Shown here in pieces: positions 43,404 through 51,669 of a stretch of DNA of 64,000 nt. Both the position numbers and the translations under genes were made by a program. This stretch comes from Chitinophaga pinensis (GTDB lineage: Bacteria > Bacteroidota > Bacteroidia > Flavobacteriales_D > Crocinitomicaceae). Every line of letters begins with the position of its first letter. Position 1 is the first letter of the stretch. The notes beneath the pieces were generated by a model. That model saw nothing but the letters and a program-made list of their open reading frames with translations. It did no database searches and was not told where the DNA came from. The stretch covers positions 51,118 through 115,117 of the forward strand of contig CAMDNE010000009.1 in assembly GCA_945902745.1 (NCBI GenBank), in the 5' to 3' direction.

Positions 43404-46010
43404 ATGAAAAAAATAGTACTACTCAATTTTGCTTTCTTAACAATGGGAATTGCAACTGCACAAAATGCCGCTTCTTATAATGAAAGCAGTGCGATAAGCA
43501 ACGAAGCTCAACAAACATTAAATAATGTTGACAAGCAATATTTCATAGAAAACAAAGGGCAATGGCCCGCAGAAGTGCTTTTCCTGACACAAATGGGAGG
43601 TTTAAATGCTTGGATAACAACCAAAGGAATGTGGTATGAGTTTTATAAAACCGAAGAAATTCCTTCAACCACCTCGACCCTTCGACAGGCTCTGGGGAGT
43701 CCAGGCTCGGGGGAACGAGGCTCAGGGAACAAAGAAACAACTACACCCGATGCAATGGCTGATAAGTTTGAACCCAAACAATACAAACGTTGGGGACAGC
43801 GAGTTGGTTATACGCTCATAGGAAACAACACTGCCGTAAAAACGCAAGGCAAACAAAAGCAAGATGGCTATTACAATTACTTTCTTGGCAACGACCATAG
43901 CAAACACGCAAGCAATGTGGGTTTATATAAAGAAGCATTGGTAAAAGATGTTTATACTGGCATTGATATGCGTTATTATTTTGATAAAGGATTATTGCGT
44001 TACGATTATATTGTACACCCAGGAGCCGACCCAAGCCAAATACGCTTTAATATTGAAGGCAGTGACAAAACCTATTTAAATGATAAAGGCGAATTGGTAT
44101 TTACAACCTGTTTTGGAGAGGTGAAAAACGCAGAGTTATACTGCTACCAAAACAACCAGCCCACCATAAAAGGGGGGAAACAAGTAGCTGCAAAATTTAC
44201 AAAGCAAAATAATGACTTATGGACAATTACATTAGGTGCTTACAACAAAAGCCAAACCCTAATTATTGACCCTCTTGTTTACTCTACCTATATTGGAGGA
44301 GCTGATGATGAACGTGGTTATTCTATAGCACTTGATGCTTCGGCTAACGCATATATTACAGGTCAGACTGGTTCTATCTATTATTACGATATTACCGCTG
44401 GAGCGTTTCAAACAATTGGCGGAGCAGGTGGTAGTGTTTTTGTAACCAAGCTCAACGCCTCGGGTACTGCTTTAATCTACTCTACTTATATTGGAGGAAG
44501 TGCTTCTGAGGGTGGCCGTTCTATAACCCTTGATGCTTCGGCAAACGCATATATTACTGGGAATACTGGTTCTACAAATTACCCCACTACCGCAGGTGCT
44601 TTTCAAACAATTAATGGAGGAGGTGGTGAGGATATTTTTGTAACCAAGCTCAATGCCTCGGGTACTGCTTTAATCTATTCTACCTATGTTGGAGGAACTC
44701 ACTGGGATTATGGTACTTCTATAGTCCTTGATGCTTTTGAGAACGCATATATTACAGGTAATACTTATTCTGTAGATTACCCCAGTACAGCAGGGGCTTT
44801 TCAAACAACTTATGGAGGAAGTGTTAGCTTTTCGCATGTTTTTGTAACAAAGCTGAATGCCTCGGGTACCGCTTTGATCTATTCTACCTATATTGGAGGA
44901 AGTACTTATATTGGAGGAAGTGTTGGGGGACAAGGTTATTCTATAGCCCTTGATGCTTCGGCTAACGCATATATTACAGGGTGGACTGATTTAAATTCAA
45001 ATTACCCCATTACGGCAGGGACTTTTCAAACGACTTATGGTGGAGGATATAGGGATGTTTTTGTAACCAAGCTCAATGCCTCGGGTACTGCTTTAATATA
45101 CTCTACTTATATTGGAGGAAGTCTTGTTGAAGAAGGTTCTTCTATAACCCTTGATGCTTCTGCTAACGCGTATATTACAGGGTCTACTGGGTCTGAAAAT
45201 TACCCCATTACAGCAGGGGCTTTTCAAACGACTAATGGAGGAGGCGTTGATGTTTTTGTAACAAAGCTCAATGCCTCTGGTACTGCTTTAATTTATTCGA
45301 CCTATGTTGGTGGAGGTGATGGTGAAGGAGGTTCTTCTATAGCCCTTGATGCTTCTGCTAACGTATATATTACAGGGTCTGCTGTTTCTACAAATTACCC
45401 CATTACCGCAGGGGCTTTTCAAACAACTTATAGTGGAGGCAATGGTGATGTTTTTGTAACAAAGCTCAATGCCTTTGGCACTGCCTTACTCTATTCTACA
45501 TACATTGGAGGAGGAGCTGATGCTAGTGTTGGTTATTCTATAGCCCTTGATGCTTCGGATAACGTATATATTACAGGGTCTACTGGGTCTGAAAATTACC
45601 CCATTACAGCAGGGGCTTTTCAAACAACTAATGGAGATGGATTAAACGGAGGAGGAGCCCTGGATGTTTTTGTAAGCAAACTGAATTTATCTTCAGTTGC
45701 TTCTAATCCTGAAATCGGAAAAGAAATGATTCTTTTGTATCCGAATCCAACACAAGATAATGTAACCATTTCAATGTCTAGCGAATCTGCAAAAATAGAA
45801 GTAATAGATATTCAAGGGAAATTGCTTGATGCATCAACTATTGGCATCTCGACCAATTCTCCAGGCTCAGGGGAGTCCAGCTCGATTTCCGAGGCCAGTT
45901 CGACAGGTTCGATGACCGTAGTTAGTTTGGCCAATTATGATCGTGGGGTTTACTTTTTACGTATTACAGCAGAAAGCGGAACAAGTCTGCACCGAGTTGT
46001 GAAAAATTAA
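43404..46010 (+). CDS. Secreted SBBP-repeat protein with T9SS sorting domain
   Basis: An 868-residue surface protein with a signal peptide (MKKIVLLNFAFLTMGIATAQ). An N-terminal domain typical of SBBP proteins follows (QYFIENKGQWPAEVLFLTQ). Then come seven SBBP repeats from about residue 290 to 760, each of the form IYSTYIGGS, LDASANAYITG, NYPITAGAFQTT, DVFVTKLNASGTAL. A type A T9SS signal begins ILLYPNPTQDNVTISM. SBBP repeats are predicted beta-propeller blades. Two stretches, residues about 90-109 and 816-837, are Ser/Gly-rich and encoded by REP-like palindromes, one of them inside the T9SS tail. Repeat 4 carries an 18-bp internal tandem duplication. Confidence 0.85.
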   Translation: MKKIVLLNFAFLTMGIATAQNAASYNESSAISNEAQQTLNNVDKQYFIENKGQWPAEVLFLTQMGGLNAWITTKGMWYEFYKTEEIPSTTSTLRQALGSPGSGERGSGNKETTTPDAMADKFEPKQYKRWGQRVGYTLIGNNTAVKTQGKQKQDGYYNYFLGNDHSKHASNVGLYKEALVKDVYTGIDMRYYFDKGLLRYDYIVHPGADPSQIRFNIEGSDKTYLNDKGELVFTTCFGEVKNAELYCYQNNQPTIKGGKQVAAKFTKQNNDLWTITLGAYNKSQTLIIDPLVYSTYIGGADDERGYSIALDASANAYITGQTGSIYYYDITAGAFQTIGGAGGSVFVTKLNASGTALIYSTYIGGSASEGGRSITLDASANAYITGNTGSTNYPTTAGAFQTINGGGGEDIFVTKLNASGTALIYSTYVGGTHWDYGTSIVLDAFENAYITGNTYSVDYPSTAGAFQTTYGGSVSFSHVFVTKLNASGTALIYSTYIGGSTYIGGSVGGQGYSIALDASANAYITGWTDLNSNYPITAGTFQTTYGGGYRDVFVTKLNASGTALIYSTYIGGSLVEEGSSITLDASANAYITGSTGSENYPITAGAFQTTNGGGVDVFVTKLNASGTALIYSTYVGGGDGEGGSSIALDASANVYITGSAVSTNYPITAGAFQTTYSGGNGDVFVTKLNAFGTALLYSTYIGGGADASVGYSIALDASDNVYITGSTGSENYPITAGAFQTTNGDGLNGGGALDVFVSKLNLSSVASNPEIGKEMILLYPNPTQDNVTISMSSESAKIEVIDIQGKLLDASTIGISTNSPGSGESSSISEASSTGSMTVVSLANYDRGVYFLRITAESGTSLHRVVKN
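43671..43730. repeat. Compound REP-like palindrome inside the SBBP gene (N-terminal part)
   Basis: Contains ACCTCGACCCTTCGACAGGC, then CTCTGGGGAGTCCAGGCTCG and GAACGAGGCTCAGG, much GC-richer than the surroundings and rich in inverted words. It is read in frame as TSTLRQALGSPGSGERGSGN. Confidence 0.7.
45848..45916. repeat. Compound REP-like palindrome inside the SBBP gene (T9SS tail)
   Basis: Contains CTCCAGGCTCAGGGGAGTCC, then AGCTCGATTTCC and CAGTTCGACAGGTTCGATG, related to the element at 43671. It is read in frame as a Ser/Gly-rich stretch inside the sorting domain. Confidence 0.7.
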
Positions 46011-46185
46011 TAGACGTAATTTTTTAAATGGAAAGGCTTTCCGAAAGGGATGGTACTAAAAAAGTGTGTCAGCTCGGTATCCGCCCGACCAACTGCTCCT
46101 TTTCTAAAAGTATAAATTTCCTGGATTTCGTTTAAATTCTTCTAAATGAACACATCAAAAAAATGTTTATTTGAAGATGTAATTC

Positions 46186-46923
46186 TTATTGATACTGAAA
46201 TGGTGTTTTTCCATCTGCATCTTTAATATCTTTTTTTGCGCCATTATCGAGAAGTAATTTAATGATTTCAGCACGTTCCCAAGCTATAGCGGTGTGTAGA
46301 ACAGTTCCGTTATTTTGTGTTCTTTGGTTTACATCAACTCCTTTTAAAAGGAGCTCTTTGACAATTAAAAAATGACCTTCACCCACTGCTGTATCCATAG
46401 CTGTAAAACCTTCTTCATCCGACAAATGAACATTGGCTCCATTTGAGATCAAAAATTTCAACATAGTCAAATCTCCAACTTCTGCTGCCCAAATAAGAGG
46501 AGTTCGTTTGTTATCGTCTTTTAAATTGACATTAAAATCCAATTTTAACAGTCTTTCTACAATTTTTATATTACCATTATAAGTAGCCAGATGTAGGAGA
46601 GAAAAAGTATTTTTATTAACACTGAAATCAGCCCCTTTTTCAAGAAGCAAATTAAATAACGAAACATTTCCAATCTTTACGATCCATTCAATTGGGAAAA
46701 CGCCGTTTTCATCACTAATATTTATCAGTTGAGAGTCAAATTCCAAAAGGATTTTTATCATTTCTTCATTTTCTTTGGAACAAGCAAGATTTAAACAGGA
46801 CATCCCTTTTTGATCCATTGCACGAACTGAAACATTTTTATGATGCAGTAACGCTTTAATTTTCGTAACATCATTTTTTTTACATGCTACGAAGAATTCT
46901 TTTTGTTCTTGTGAAATAATCAT
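46186..46923 (-). CDS. Ankyrin-repeat protein
   Basis: A 245-residue protein made almost entirely of ankyrin repeats, about seven. Examples are MSCLNLACSKENEEMIKILL, FSLLHLATYNGNIKIVERLL, RTPLIWAAEVGDLTMLKFLI and FTAMDTAVGEGHFLIVKELL. It begins MIISQEQKEFFVACKKNDVT, with no signal peptide, so it should be cytoplasmic. Ankyrin repeats mediate protein binding; no partner is suggested by the neighbours. The gap before it (46011-46185) holds a short GGAAAGGCTTTCC palindrome and no gene. Confidence 0.85.
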   Translation of the reverse strand: MIISQEQKEFFVACKKNDVTKIKALLHHKNVSVRAMDQKGMSCLNLACSKENEEMIKILLEFDSQLINISDENGVFPIEWIVKIGNVSLFNLLLEKGADFSVNKNTFSLLHLATYNGNIKIVERLLKLDFNVNLKDDNKRTPLIWAAEVGDLTMLKFLISNGANVHLSDEEGFTAMDTAVGEGHFLIVKELLLKGVDVNQRTQNNGTVLHTAIAWERAEIIKLLLDNGAKKDIKDADGKTPFQYQ

Positions 46924-47130
46924 TTTTTAATTTGTTCTTATGTTTGGTAATAAGTTTTGTTCTAGAATAAAATCTTCTGTTTTTATATGTTTAATCTTTA
47001 GATCTTTACCATTATTATAGTTCTCATATAAAACTAGTTTTTCAAATTTAAGCGTTAAGATAGTTTTGATTTTTATTTTATTCCTCAGAAATATGTCTTG
47101 ACTTAAAAATAAAGTAGATCCTTAAAAACA

Positions 47131-47158
47131 AAAAAGCGAACATTTCTGCTCGCTTTTT
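47131..47158 (-). terminator. Terminator downstream of tRNA-Phe
   Basis: AAAAAGCGA at 47131-47139 pairs with TCGCTTTTT at 47150-47158 around a 10-nt loop. It lies just downstream of the minus-strand tRNA gene. The region 46924-47130 shows no other feature. Confidence 0.75.
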
Positions 47159-47162
47159 GTTG

Positions 47163-47235
47163 TGGTGATGGACGGAATCGAACCGCCGACACAAGGATTT
47201 TCAGTCCTTTGCTCTACCGACTGAGCTACATCACC
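47163..47235 (-). tRNA. tRNA-Phe (anticodon GAA)
   Basis: A 73-nt cloverleaf on the minus strand. The acceptor stem is GGTGATG/CATCACC, the D-arm begins GCTCAGTCGGTAGAGC, and the anticodon loop is CTGAAAA in the stem AAGGA/TCCTT. The T-arm is GGCGG TTCGATT CCGTC. The 3' CCA is not encoded. Confidence 0.95.
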
Positions 47236-47317
47236 TAACCGTTATTGTGGGGGCAAAGATAATAACTTAATTTTAACCCCAAAGCAAGCAAGAGAATATT
47301 TTTTCGATTTCTTGGAT

Positions 47318-47325
47318 TATATTTG
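47318..47325 (+). promoter_or_regulatory. Minus-7 promoter box for coaX
   Basis: The sequence TATATTTG is a perfect TAnnTTTG box that ends 5 nt before the first ATG at 47331. This predicts a leaderless or nearly leaderless message. Confidence 0.6.
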
Positions 47326-47330
47326 TACTG

Positions 47331-48065
47331 ATGATGAATCAAGACACCGTATTAGTAGTAGATGCAGGAAATACTGCGGTTAAAATAGCAGTATTTTTTA
47401 AGGGTGAAATTGTTGAAATTCAACGGTTTGAAGTGAATGATTTAACCAGAATAGAAGTATGGTTGAAAAACTATCAATCCATCCCATGTATTTTGTCTTC
47501 TGTCCTTTCAATCGAAGCTACAAAACGATTAGAAAAGTTGTTTTCCCAGTATATTAGTGTGAATAATGAAATTCCACTGCCAATAAAATTAAAATATTCT
47601 ACTCCGAAAACGCTTGGAATTGACAGAATTTGCAACGCGGTAGCAATTGCATTTTTACGACCAAACAAAAATGTTGTAAGTATAGATCTCGGAACATGCT
47701 TGAAATTTGATTTTGTCAATTCTGAAAAGGAGTATTTAGGAGGCTCAATTTCTCCTGGTATTGAGTTGAGGTACAAATCTTTAAATGATTATACGTCAAA
47801 CCTCCCATTGTTAAATGAAAAAAGTGTTACGCCATTAATTGGCAATACAACATTGAGTAGTATCCATTCAGGAGTGATTAATGGAATTCAGGCAGAAATA
47901 AATCAATTAATGCAACGTTATACAGAGGAATTTATGGACTTAACGTTTTTTATGACAGGTGGAGACATTCATTACTTTGATTTCCCTTATAAAAATAACA
48001 TCTTTGTAGACGAAAATTTGACCTTAAAAGGCTTGTACCAAATATATTTATTCAATGCGCATTAA
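47331..48065 (+). CDS. coaX: Type III pantothenate kinase
   Basis: A 244-residue ASKHA-fold kinase that phosphorylates pantothenate, the first step of coenzyme A synthesis. The phosphate-binding motif is VVDAGNTAVKIAVF near the N-terminus. TLGIDRICNAVAIAF and SIDLGTCLKFDFV follow, then GSISPGIELRYKSL and FFMTGGD. The start may be either of two adjacent ATG codons (47331 or 47334). It overlaps the outer-membrane protein gene by 11 bp and opens the tight series coaX-OMP-TPR-lptC. Confidence 0.92.
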   Translation: MMNQDTVLVVDAGNTAVKIAVFFKGEIVEIQRFEVNDLTRIEVWLKNYQSIPCILSSVLSIEATKRLEKLFSQYISVNNEIPLPIKLKYSTPKTLGIDRICNAVAIAFLRPNKNVVSIDLGTCLKFDFVNSEKEYLGGSISPGIELRYKSLNDYTSNLPLLNEKSVTPLIGNTTLSSIHSGVINGIQAEINQLMQRYTEEFMDLTFFMTGGDIHYFDFPYKNNIFVDENLTLKGLYQIYLFNAH

Positions 48066-49392
48066 AATTATCATTTTTGTTTCAATACTATTTGTTACTC
48101 AGCTTTATGCTCAAACAACAACTAATTCGCCCTATAGTTCATATGGTTTAGGAGAAAGAGGAGCGCTTGAAAATGCTGCTTTTACTGGTTTAGGCTATGC
48201 TAATATTACCTATTTTGATTCAACTGTTCTTAATTATTTCAATCCTGCAACCTATAACACTTTAGGAGATGGCCAACCACTTTTTTCGTTTGGTCTTAAT
48301 TCACGATTATCTTTTCTTGAGCAAAACAATGTAAATGAGTCTAAAGGAAATACAATTGTTGATCATTTTGCAATGGCCTTTACGATAAAGAAACATTTTG
48401 GATTGGCTTTCGGATTAAGACCTTTTGCTCGCAAAGGATATAACATGACAGAAACCAATGCTGTAGGAACAGATTCTATACAGTATACATATATAGGAAA
48501 AGGTGGTGCAAATCAGGTTTTTCTTGGGTTAAGTTCTAATTTAATAAAGAAAAGAAATACAACACTTTCAGTTGGGGCTAATTTGAGTTACCTATTTGGC
48601 GCTTCAACAAATGAAAGAAGAAGCCAATTAATAGGTGACGGACTTTTGGGCGGTGTAGATTGGAAAGCATTAAGAGTAAATTCTTTTTATTATGATTTAG
48701 GATTGTATTTACGCCAGACATTTCGCGAAGTTCATCATCTTACTTTTGCTGCAACAGTTGACCCTGGACAAAATATTAAAGTTACTCAAGATGAATATTT
48801 GTTTTTTGGATCAGTCGGAAATCCTTTAGAATATGATACGTTATATGCTTCTGTTGATCAAATTGGAGAAATACACCTGCCCACAACAGCAACAGTAGGA
48901 TTGAATTATAACTTCTGGTTTAAGGATATTACTAGAAAGAATTCAACTAGAAATTCTGAAATTGGAGTACACCTTAATTACTCTACGACTGATTGGACAA
49001 AATTTTCAAATAGTTTTGCCACTTCTAATAATTTATTAGCAACCAATAAATTTACTGTTGGAATTCAATATACGCCAGAACGTAGTTTTTTAGAGAAATC
49101 AGCAAATGCTTCATTTTTGAGCACTGTTAGATATAGAGCTGGGTTTTATCAGTATAAATTACCGTATAGTTATGGAGGTCAGCAGCTTTCTGATATGGGA
49201 GCAACACTTGGATTTGGGATACCAATTTTAGCTCAGCAATCATTGTCTAGTATTAATATTGGTTTTTCAGCAGGGAAAAGAGAAACAAGTGCAACCGGAT
49301 CATTAAATGAAAAATACATTGGAATTAATCTAGGAATTGTATTGGCACCAGCCAATTTTGAAAGATGGTTCCGTAAACGTAAATTAGATTAA
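48055..49392 (+). CDS. Outer-membrane beta-barrel protein, FadL/porin-like, uncharacterised
   Basis: A 445-residue protein with a signal peptide (MRIKIIIFVSILFVTQLYAQ) and a mature start TTTNSPYSSYGLGERGALEN. This is the SPYSSYGLG signature of a conserved Bacteroidota outer-membrane family found next to coaX and lptC. The rest alternates amphipathic strands (HFGLAFGLRPFARKGYNM; TTATVGLNYNFWFK) and suggests a barrel. Function is not established. Its start overlaps the coaX stop by 11 bp, so translation may be coupled. Confidence 0.78.
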   Translation: MRIKIIIFVSILFVTQLYAQTTTNSPYSSYGLGERGALENAAFTGLGYANITYFDSTVLNYFNPATYNTLGDGQPLFSFGLNSRLSFLEQNNVNESKGNTIVDHFAMAFTIKKHFGLAFGLRPFARKGYNMTETNAVGTDSIQYTYIGKGGANQVFLGLSSNLIKKRNTTLSVGANLSYLFGASTNERRSQLIGDGLLGGVDWKALRVNSFYYDLGLYLRQTFREVHHLTFAATVDPGQNIKVTQDEYLFFGSVGNPLEYDTLYASVDQIGEIHLPTTATVGLNYNFWFKDITRKNSTRNSEIGVHLNYSTTDWTKFSNSFATSNNLLATNKFTVGIQYTPERSFLEKSANASFLSTVRYRAGFYQYKLPYSYGGQQLSDMGATLGFGIPILAQQSLSSINIGFSAGKRETSATGSLNEKYIGINLGIVLAPANFERWFRKRKLD

Positions 49393-49404
49393 TTGTATTC
49401 AAAT

Positions 49405-50676
49405 ATGAAATTCAGAATCCTTCTTGTTCTTTTTATAGCGGTTTCTGTATTTGGCAATTCTCAAGAACTTTCTTCTGATACTGAAAAATGCATCTATTTT
49501 AAGAAGTTAGGAGACAAAGCATTTTCCAAAAGTGATTTTTCTAAAGCGGTAGATTTTTATTTTAAAAGTGAAAAGAACTGTAATTCTCTTGAAAAAATCT
49601 ATTTCGATAAATTGATTACCAGTATTAAAAATACCATTACCAATTCAAAAGATATTACGCTTAAAACGAAATATATTGACTCCTTAGAATTGGCATATGT
49701 CAAAGCAGAAAGTAATGGTTTTTACGATCAAACGAATGATTTAATTAGAGCTGCCTTTATTTTAAAATCTACTAAACCCGATTATAAAAAGGTTGATGAA
49801 TTGTTTGTCAGAGCAATGACAAACAAAAGTATAACATTAAGTGAAACTCAAATAACATTGTACTTTTCGAATTTGTACACTTTATTTCTTGATATTCATC
49901 GAGATGATAAACCAGCGTTGAAAAGAAGAATAATTAAAGAATATTTCGAATTATCTCAAGTTCTTATCTCTGAGAAAATGAGTGACAAAACAAAAACGAA
50001 TCTAGATCTGTATTTTAATATGGTTATCAAAGATTGCCAAACAATATTGCCTGATGTTGAAATTTATTTAAATACATTATCCAAAATTGAAAAAGAAAAA
50101 CAAACTGAATTAACTAATTTAAAAATAATTTTAGAGCTGAATAAGTGTGAATCAAGTCTTTTTTATGAGGATATAATTGATTCTTTAATCGCAATTGAAC
50201 CTTCTGTAGATTTGTACCTAGCTTCAGCAAATTGTTTGAGTAGTAGAAATGAATACAGCAAGGAATTTTCTACTTTGTTTTTCGCAAAAAAAATGGCGAA
50301 GGATGAGGCTAAAATACAAGAAATCGATTTCTTAAGTGCAAAAGCATTATTCAATGCAGGCAATTATTCTGAAGCTTATAAAATTGCAATAATTGTCAAT
50401 GGAGACTATTTAGGTGAAGCATGTATTTTGGCTGCACAATGTGTTGCTAAGTCCACAGACTCTTGTGGCAGCAATAATATTGAACAAAAGTTAAATTTAT
50501 TCTATGCTTATAAGTTGTTATTGAAAGCGAAAGAAGCTGGAATTGAAGCGCCAAGCTTGATGACAGAATATTTTGCTAAACTTCCTAATGATGCGGAGTT
50601 GGCGTCAATTTATTTAAAAAAAGGGCAAGAGGTAAATTTGAGTTGTTGGGGAGTTAAAGTTTTAATACCACACTAA
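49405..50676 (+). CDS. Secreted TPR-like protein
   Basis: A 423-residue protein with a signal peptide (MKFRILLVLFIAVSVFGNSQ) and helical repeats (LGDKAFSKSDFSKAVDFYFK; KALFNAGNYSEAYKIAIIV). It should be periplasmic or on the inner face of the outer membrane. The start is the ATG at 49405; an in-frame TTG lies 12 nt upstream. Its stop overlaps the lptC start by one base, which fits an envelope-assembly unit, but its role is unknown. Confidence 0.75.
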   Translation: MKFRILLVLFIAVSVFGNSQELSSDTEKCIYFKKLGDKAFSKSDFSKAVDFYFKSEKNCNSLEKIYFDKLITSIKNTITNSKDITLKTKYIDSLELAYVKAESNGFYDQTNDLIRAAFILKSTKPDYKKVDELFVRAMTNKSITLSETQITLYFSNLYTLFLDIHRDDKPALKRRIIKEYFELSQVLISEKMSDKTKTNLDLYFNMVIKDCQTILPDVEIYLNTLSKIEKEKQTELTNLKIILELNKCESSLFYEDIIDSLIAIEPSVDLYLASANCLSSRNEYSKEFSTLFFAKKMAKDEAKIQEIDFLSAKALFNAGNYSEAYKIAIIVNGDYLGEACILAAQCVAKSTDSCGSNNIEQKLNLFYAYKLLLKAKEAGIEAPSLMTEYFAKLPNDAELASIYLKKGQEVNLSCWGVKVLIPH

Positions 50677-51233
50677 TGAAAAAAATCAGTGTAATCACTC
50701 CGCTATTTCTTGTTCTAGTGACGTTAAGTAGTATTCTTAATTCATGTGTGAATGATTTGGATTCAATTCAAAAAGTAACATATGATCCAAAAGCACCGGA
50801 TGAAGTCACAAAAAATCTCAGAGTTTTTTATACAGATTCAGGGTACGCAAGAGTTGAAATATTTGCTTCTTTAGCTGAGACGTATTCCAAACCAATTGCC
50901 ATCATTAAGTTAAAAGACGGCATCAAAGTTAATTTCTTTAGTGCGGACGGGAAAATTGTATCAACACTTACAGCATTATATGGAGAAGTTAATTATGCGA
51001 ATGGAACCTTTTTAGTTCGAGATTCAGTGCAGTTAGTGAACCATGAGAAACATCAACGCATGGAAACTGAAGCCTTATATTGGAATCAAAAAGACAGTTC
51101 AATTTATACAACATCGAATGTTGTTGTTCGTTCTCCAAATGGTGTTTTATATGGTGATGGCATTCGAACAAAACAAGATTTTTCTGAATACGAGTTTTTA
51201 AAGCCTTACGGGAAATTCAATTTTGATAAATGA
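50676..51233 (+). CDS. lptC: LPS export ABC transporter periplasmic protein LptC
   Basis: A 185-residue protein with a lipoprotein-like signal (LVTLSSILNSCVNDLDS). The LptC core follows: PDEVTKNLRVFYTDSGYARV, LKDGIKVNFFSADGKIVSTL, and LTALYGEVNYANGTFLVRDS. MLVR-like blocks seen in the family are replaced by VVVRSPNGVLYGDGI. It would carry lipopolysaccharide from the inner-membrane LptBFG complex to LptA. Bacteroidota LptC often has a lipid anchor rather than a membrane helix, as here. It is translationally linked to the TPR-like gene. Confidence 0.85.
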   Translation: MKKISVITPLFLVLVTLSSILNSCVNDLDSIQKVTYDPKAPDEVTKNLRVFYTDSGYARVEIFASLAETYSKPIAIIKLKDGIKVNFFSADGKIVSTLTALYGEVNYANGTFLVRDSVQLVNHEKHQRMETEALYWNQKDSSIYTTSNVVVRSPNGVLYGDGIRTKQDFSEYEFLKPYGKFNFDK

Positions 51234-51286
51234 TAATAAATTAATTCTTTAACATAGTATCTTTACATACTTAAAAACATAATAAC

Positions 51287-51511
51287 ATGAATTTATATAA
51301 TAAAGTAATGCTCTATTTTTGGTTGGCTGCAGCTATAATAATATTTATAATTACCTCATACATGAGCTATTCTGAAGGAATTAAGAAATGGGGGTTTTAT
51401 TACATTTTTGTTGCATCAGCATTTTTAATGTTTTTAGTTAAACGATGGATGATGAAAAGGATGGAGAAACATTTAAATTATTTAGAGGAACAAAAAAAGA
51501 ATAAAAAGTAA
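51287..51511 (+). CDS. Small two-helix membrane protein
   Basis: A 74-residue protein with two hydrophobic segments (VMLYFWLAAAIIIFIITSYM and WGFYYIFVASAFLMFLVKRW) joined by SYSEGIKK, and a basic, coiled tail (MEKHLNYLEEQKKNKK). It is probably in the inner membrane. Similar tiny proteins occur after lptC in other flavobacteria (from memory). Function is unknown. Confidence 0.65.
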   Translation: MNLYNKVMLYFWLAAAIIIFIITSYMSYSEGIKKWGFYYIFVASAFLMFLVKRWMMKRMEKHLNYLEEQKKNKK

Positions 51512-51669
51512 AATTCCATTTATCCTCGATTAAGAATGTTTATATAACTGCTGGAATATTGAACACAATTTGTTACTTTTTAACTGAATGGTATTCTATC
51601 TTAGATAAAAATCTCATTTTAAGAGATTGTTGTAACTTTTAATGAGGTCAGATTGTCCAATATAATTAT

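Noticed and set aside
46186..46923. Ankyrin protein as an immunity protein of a toxin pair
   Set aside because: There is no candidate toxin gene beside it; the neighbours are a surface protein and a tRNA.
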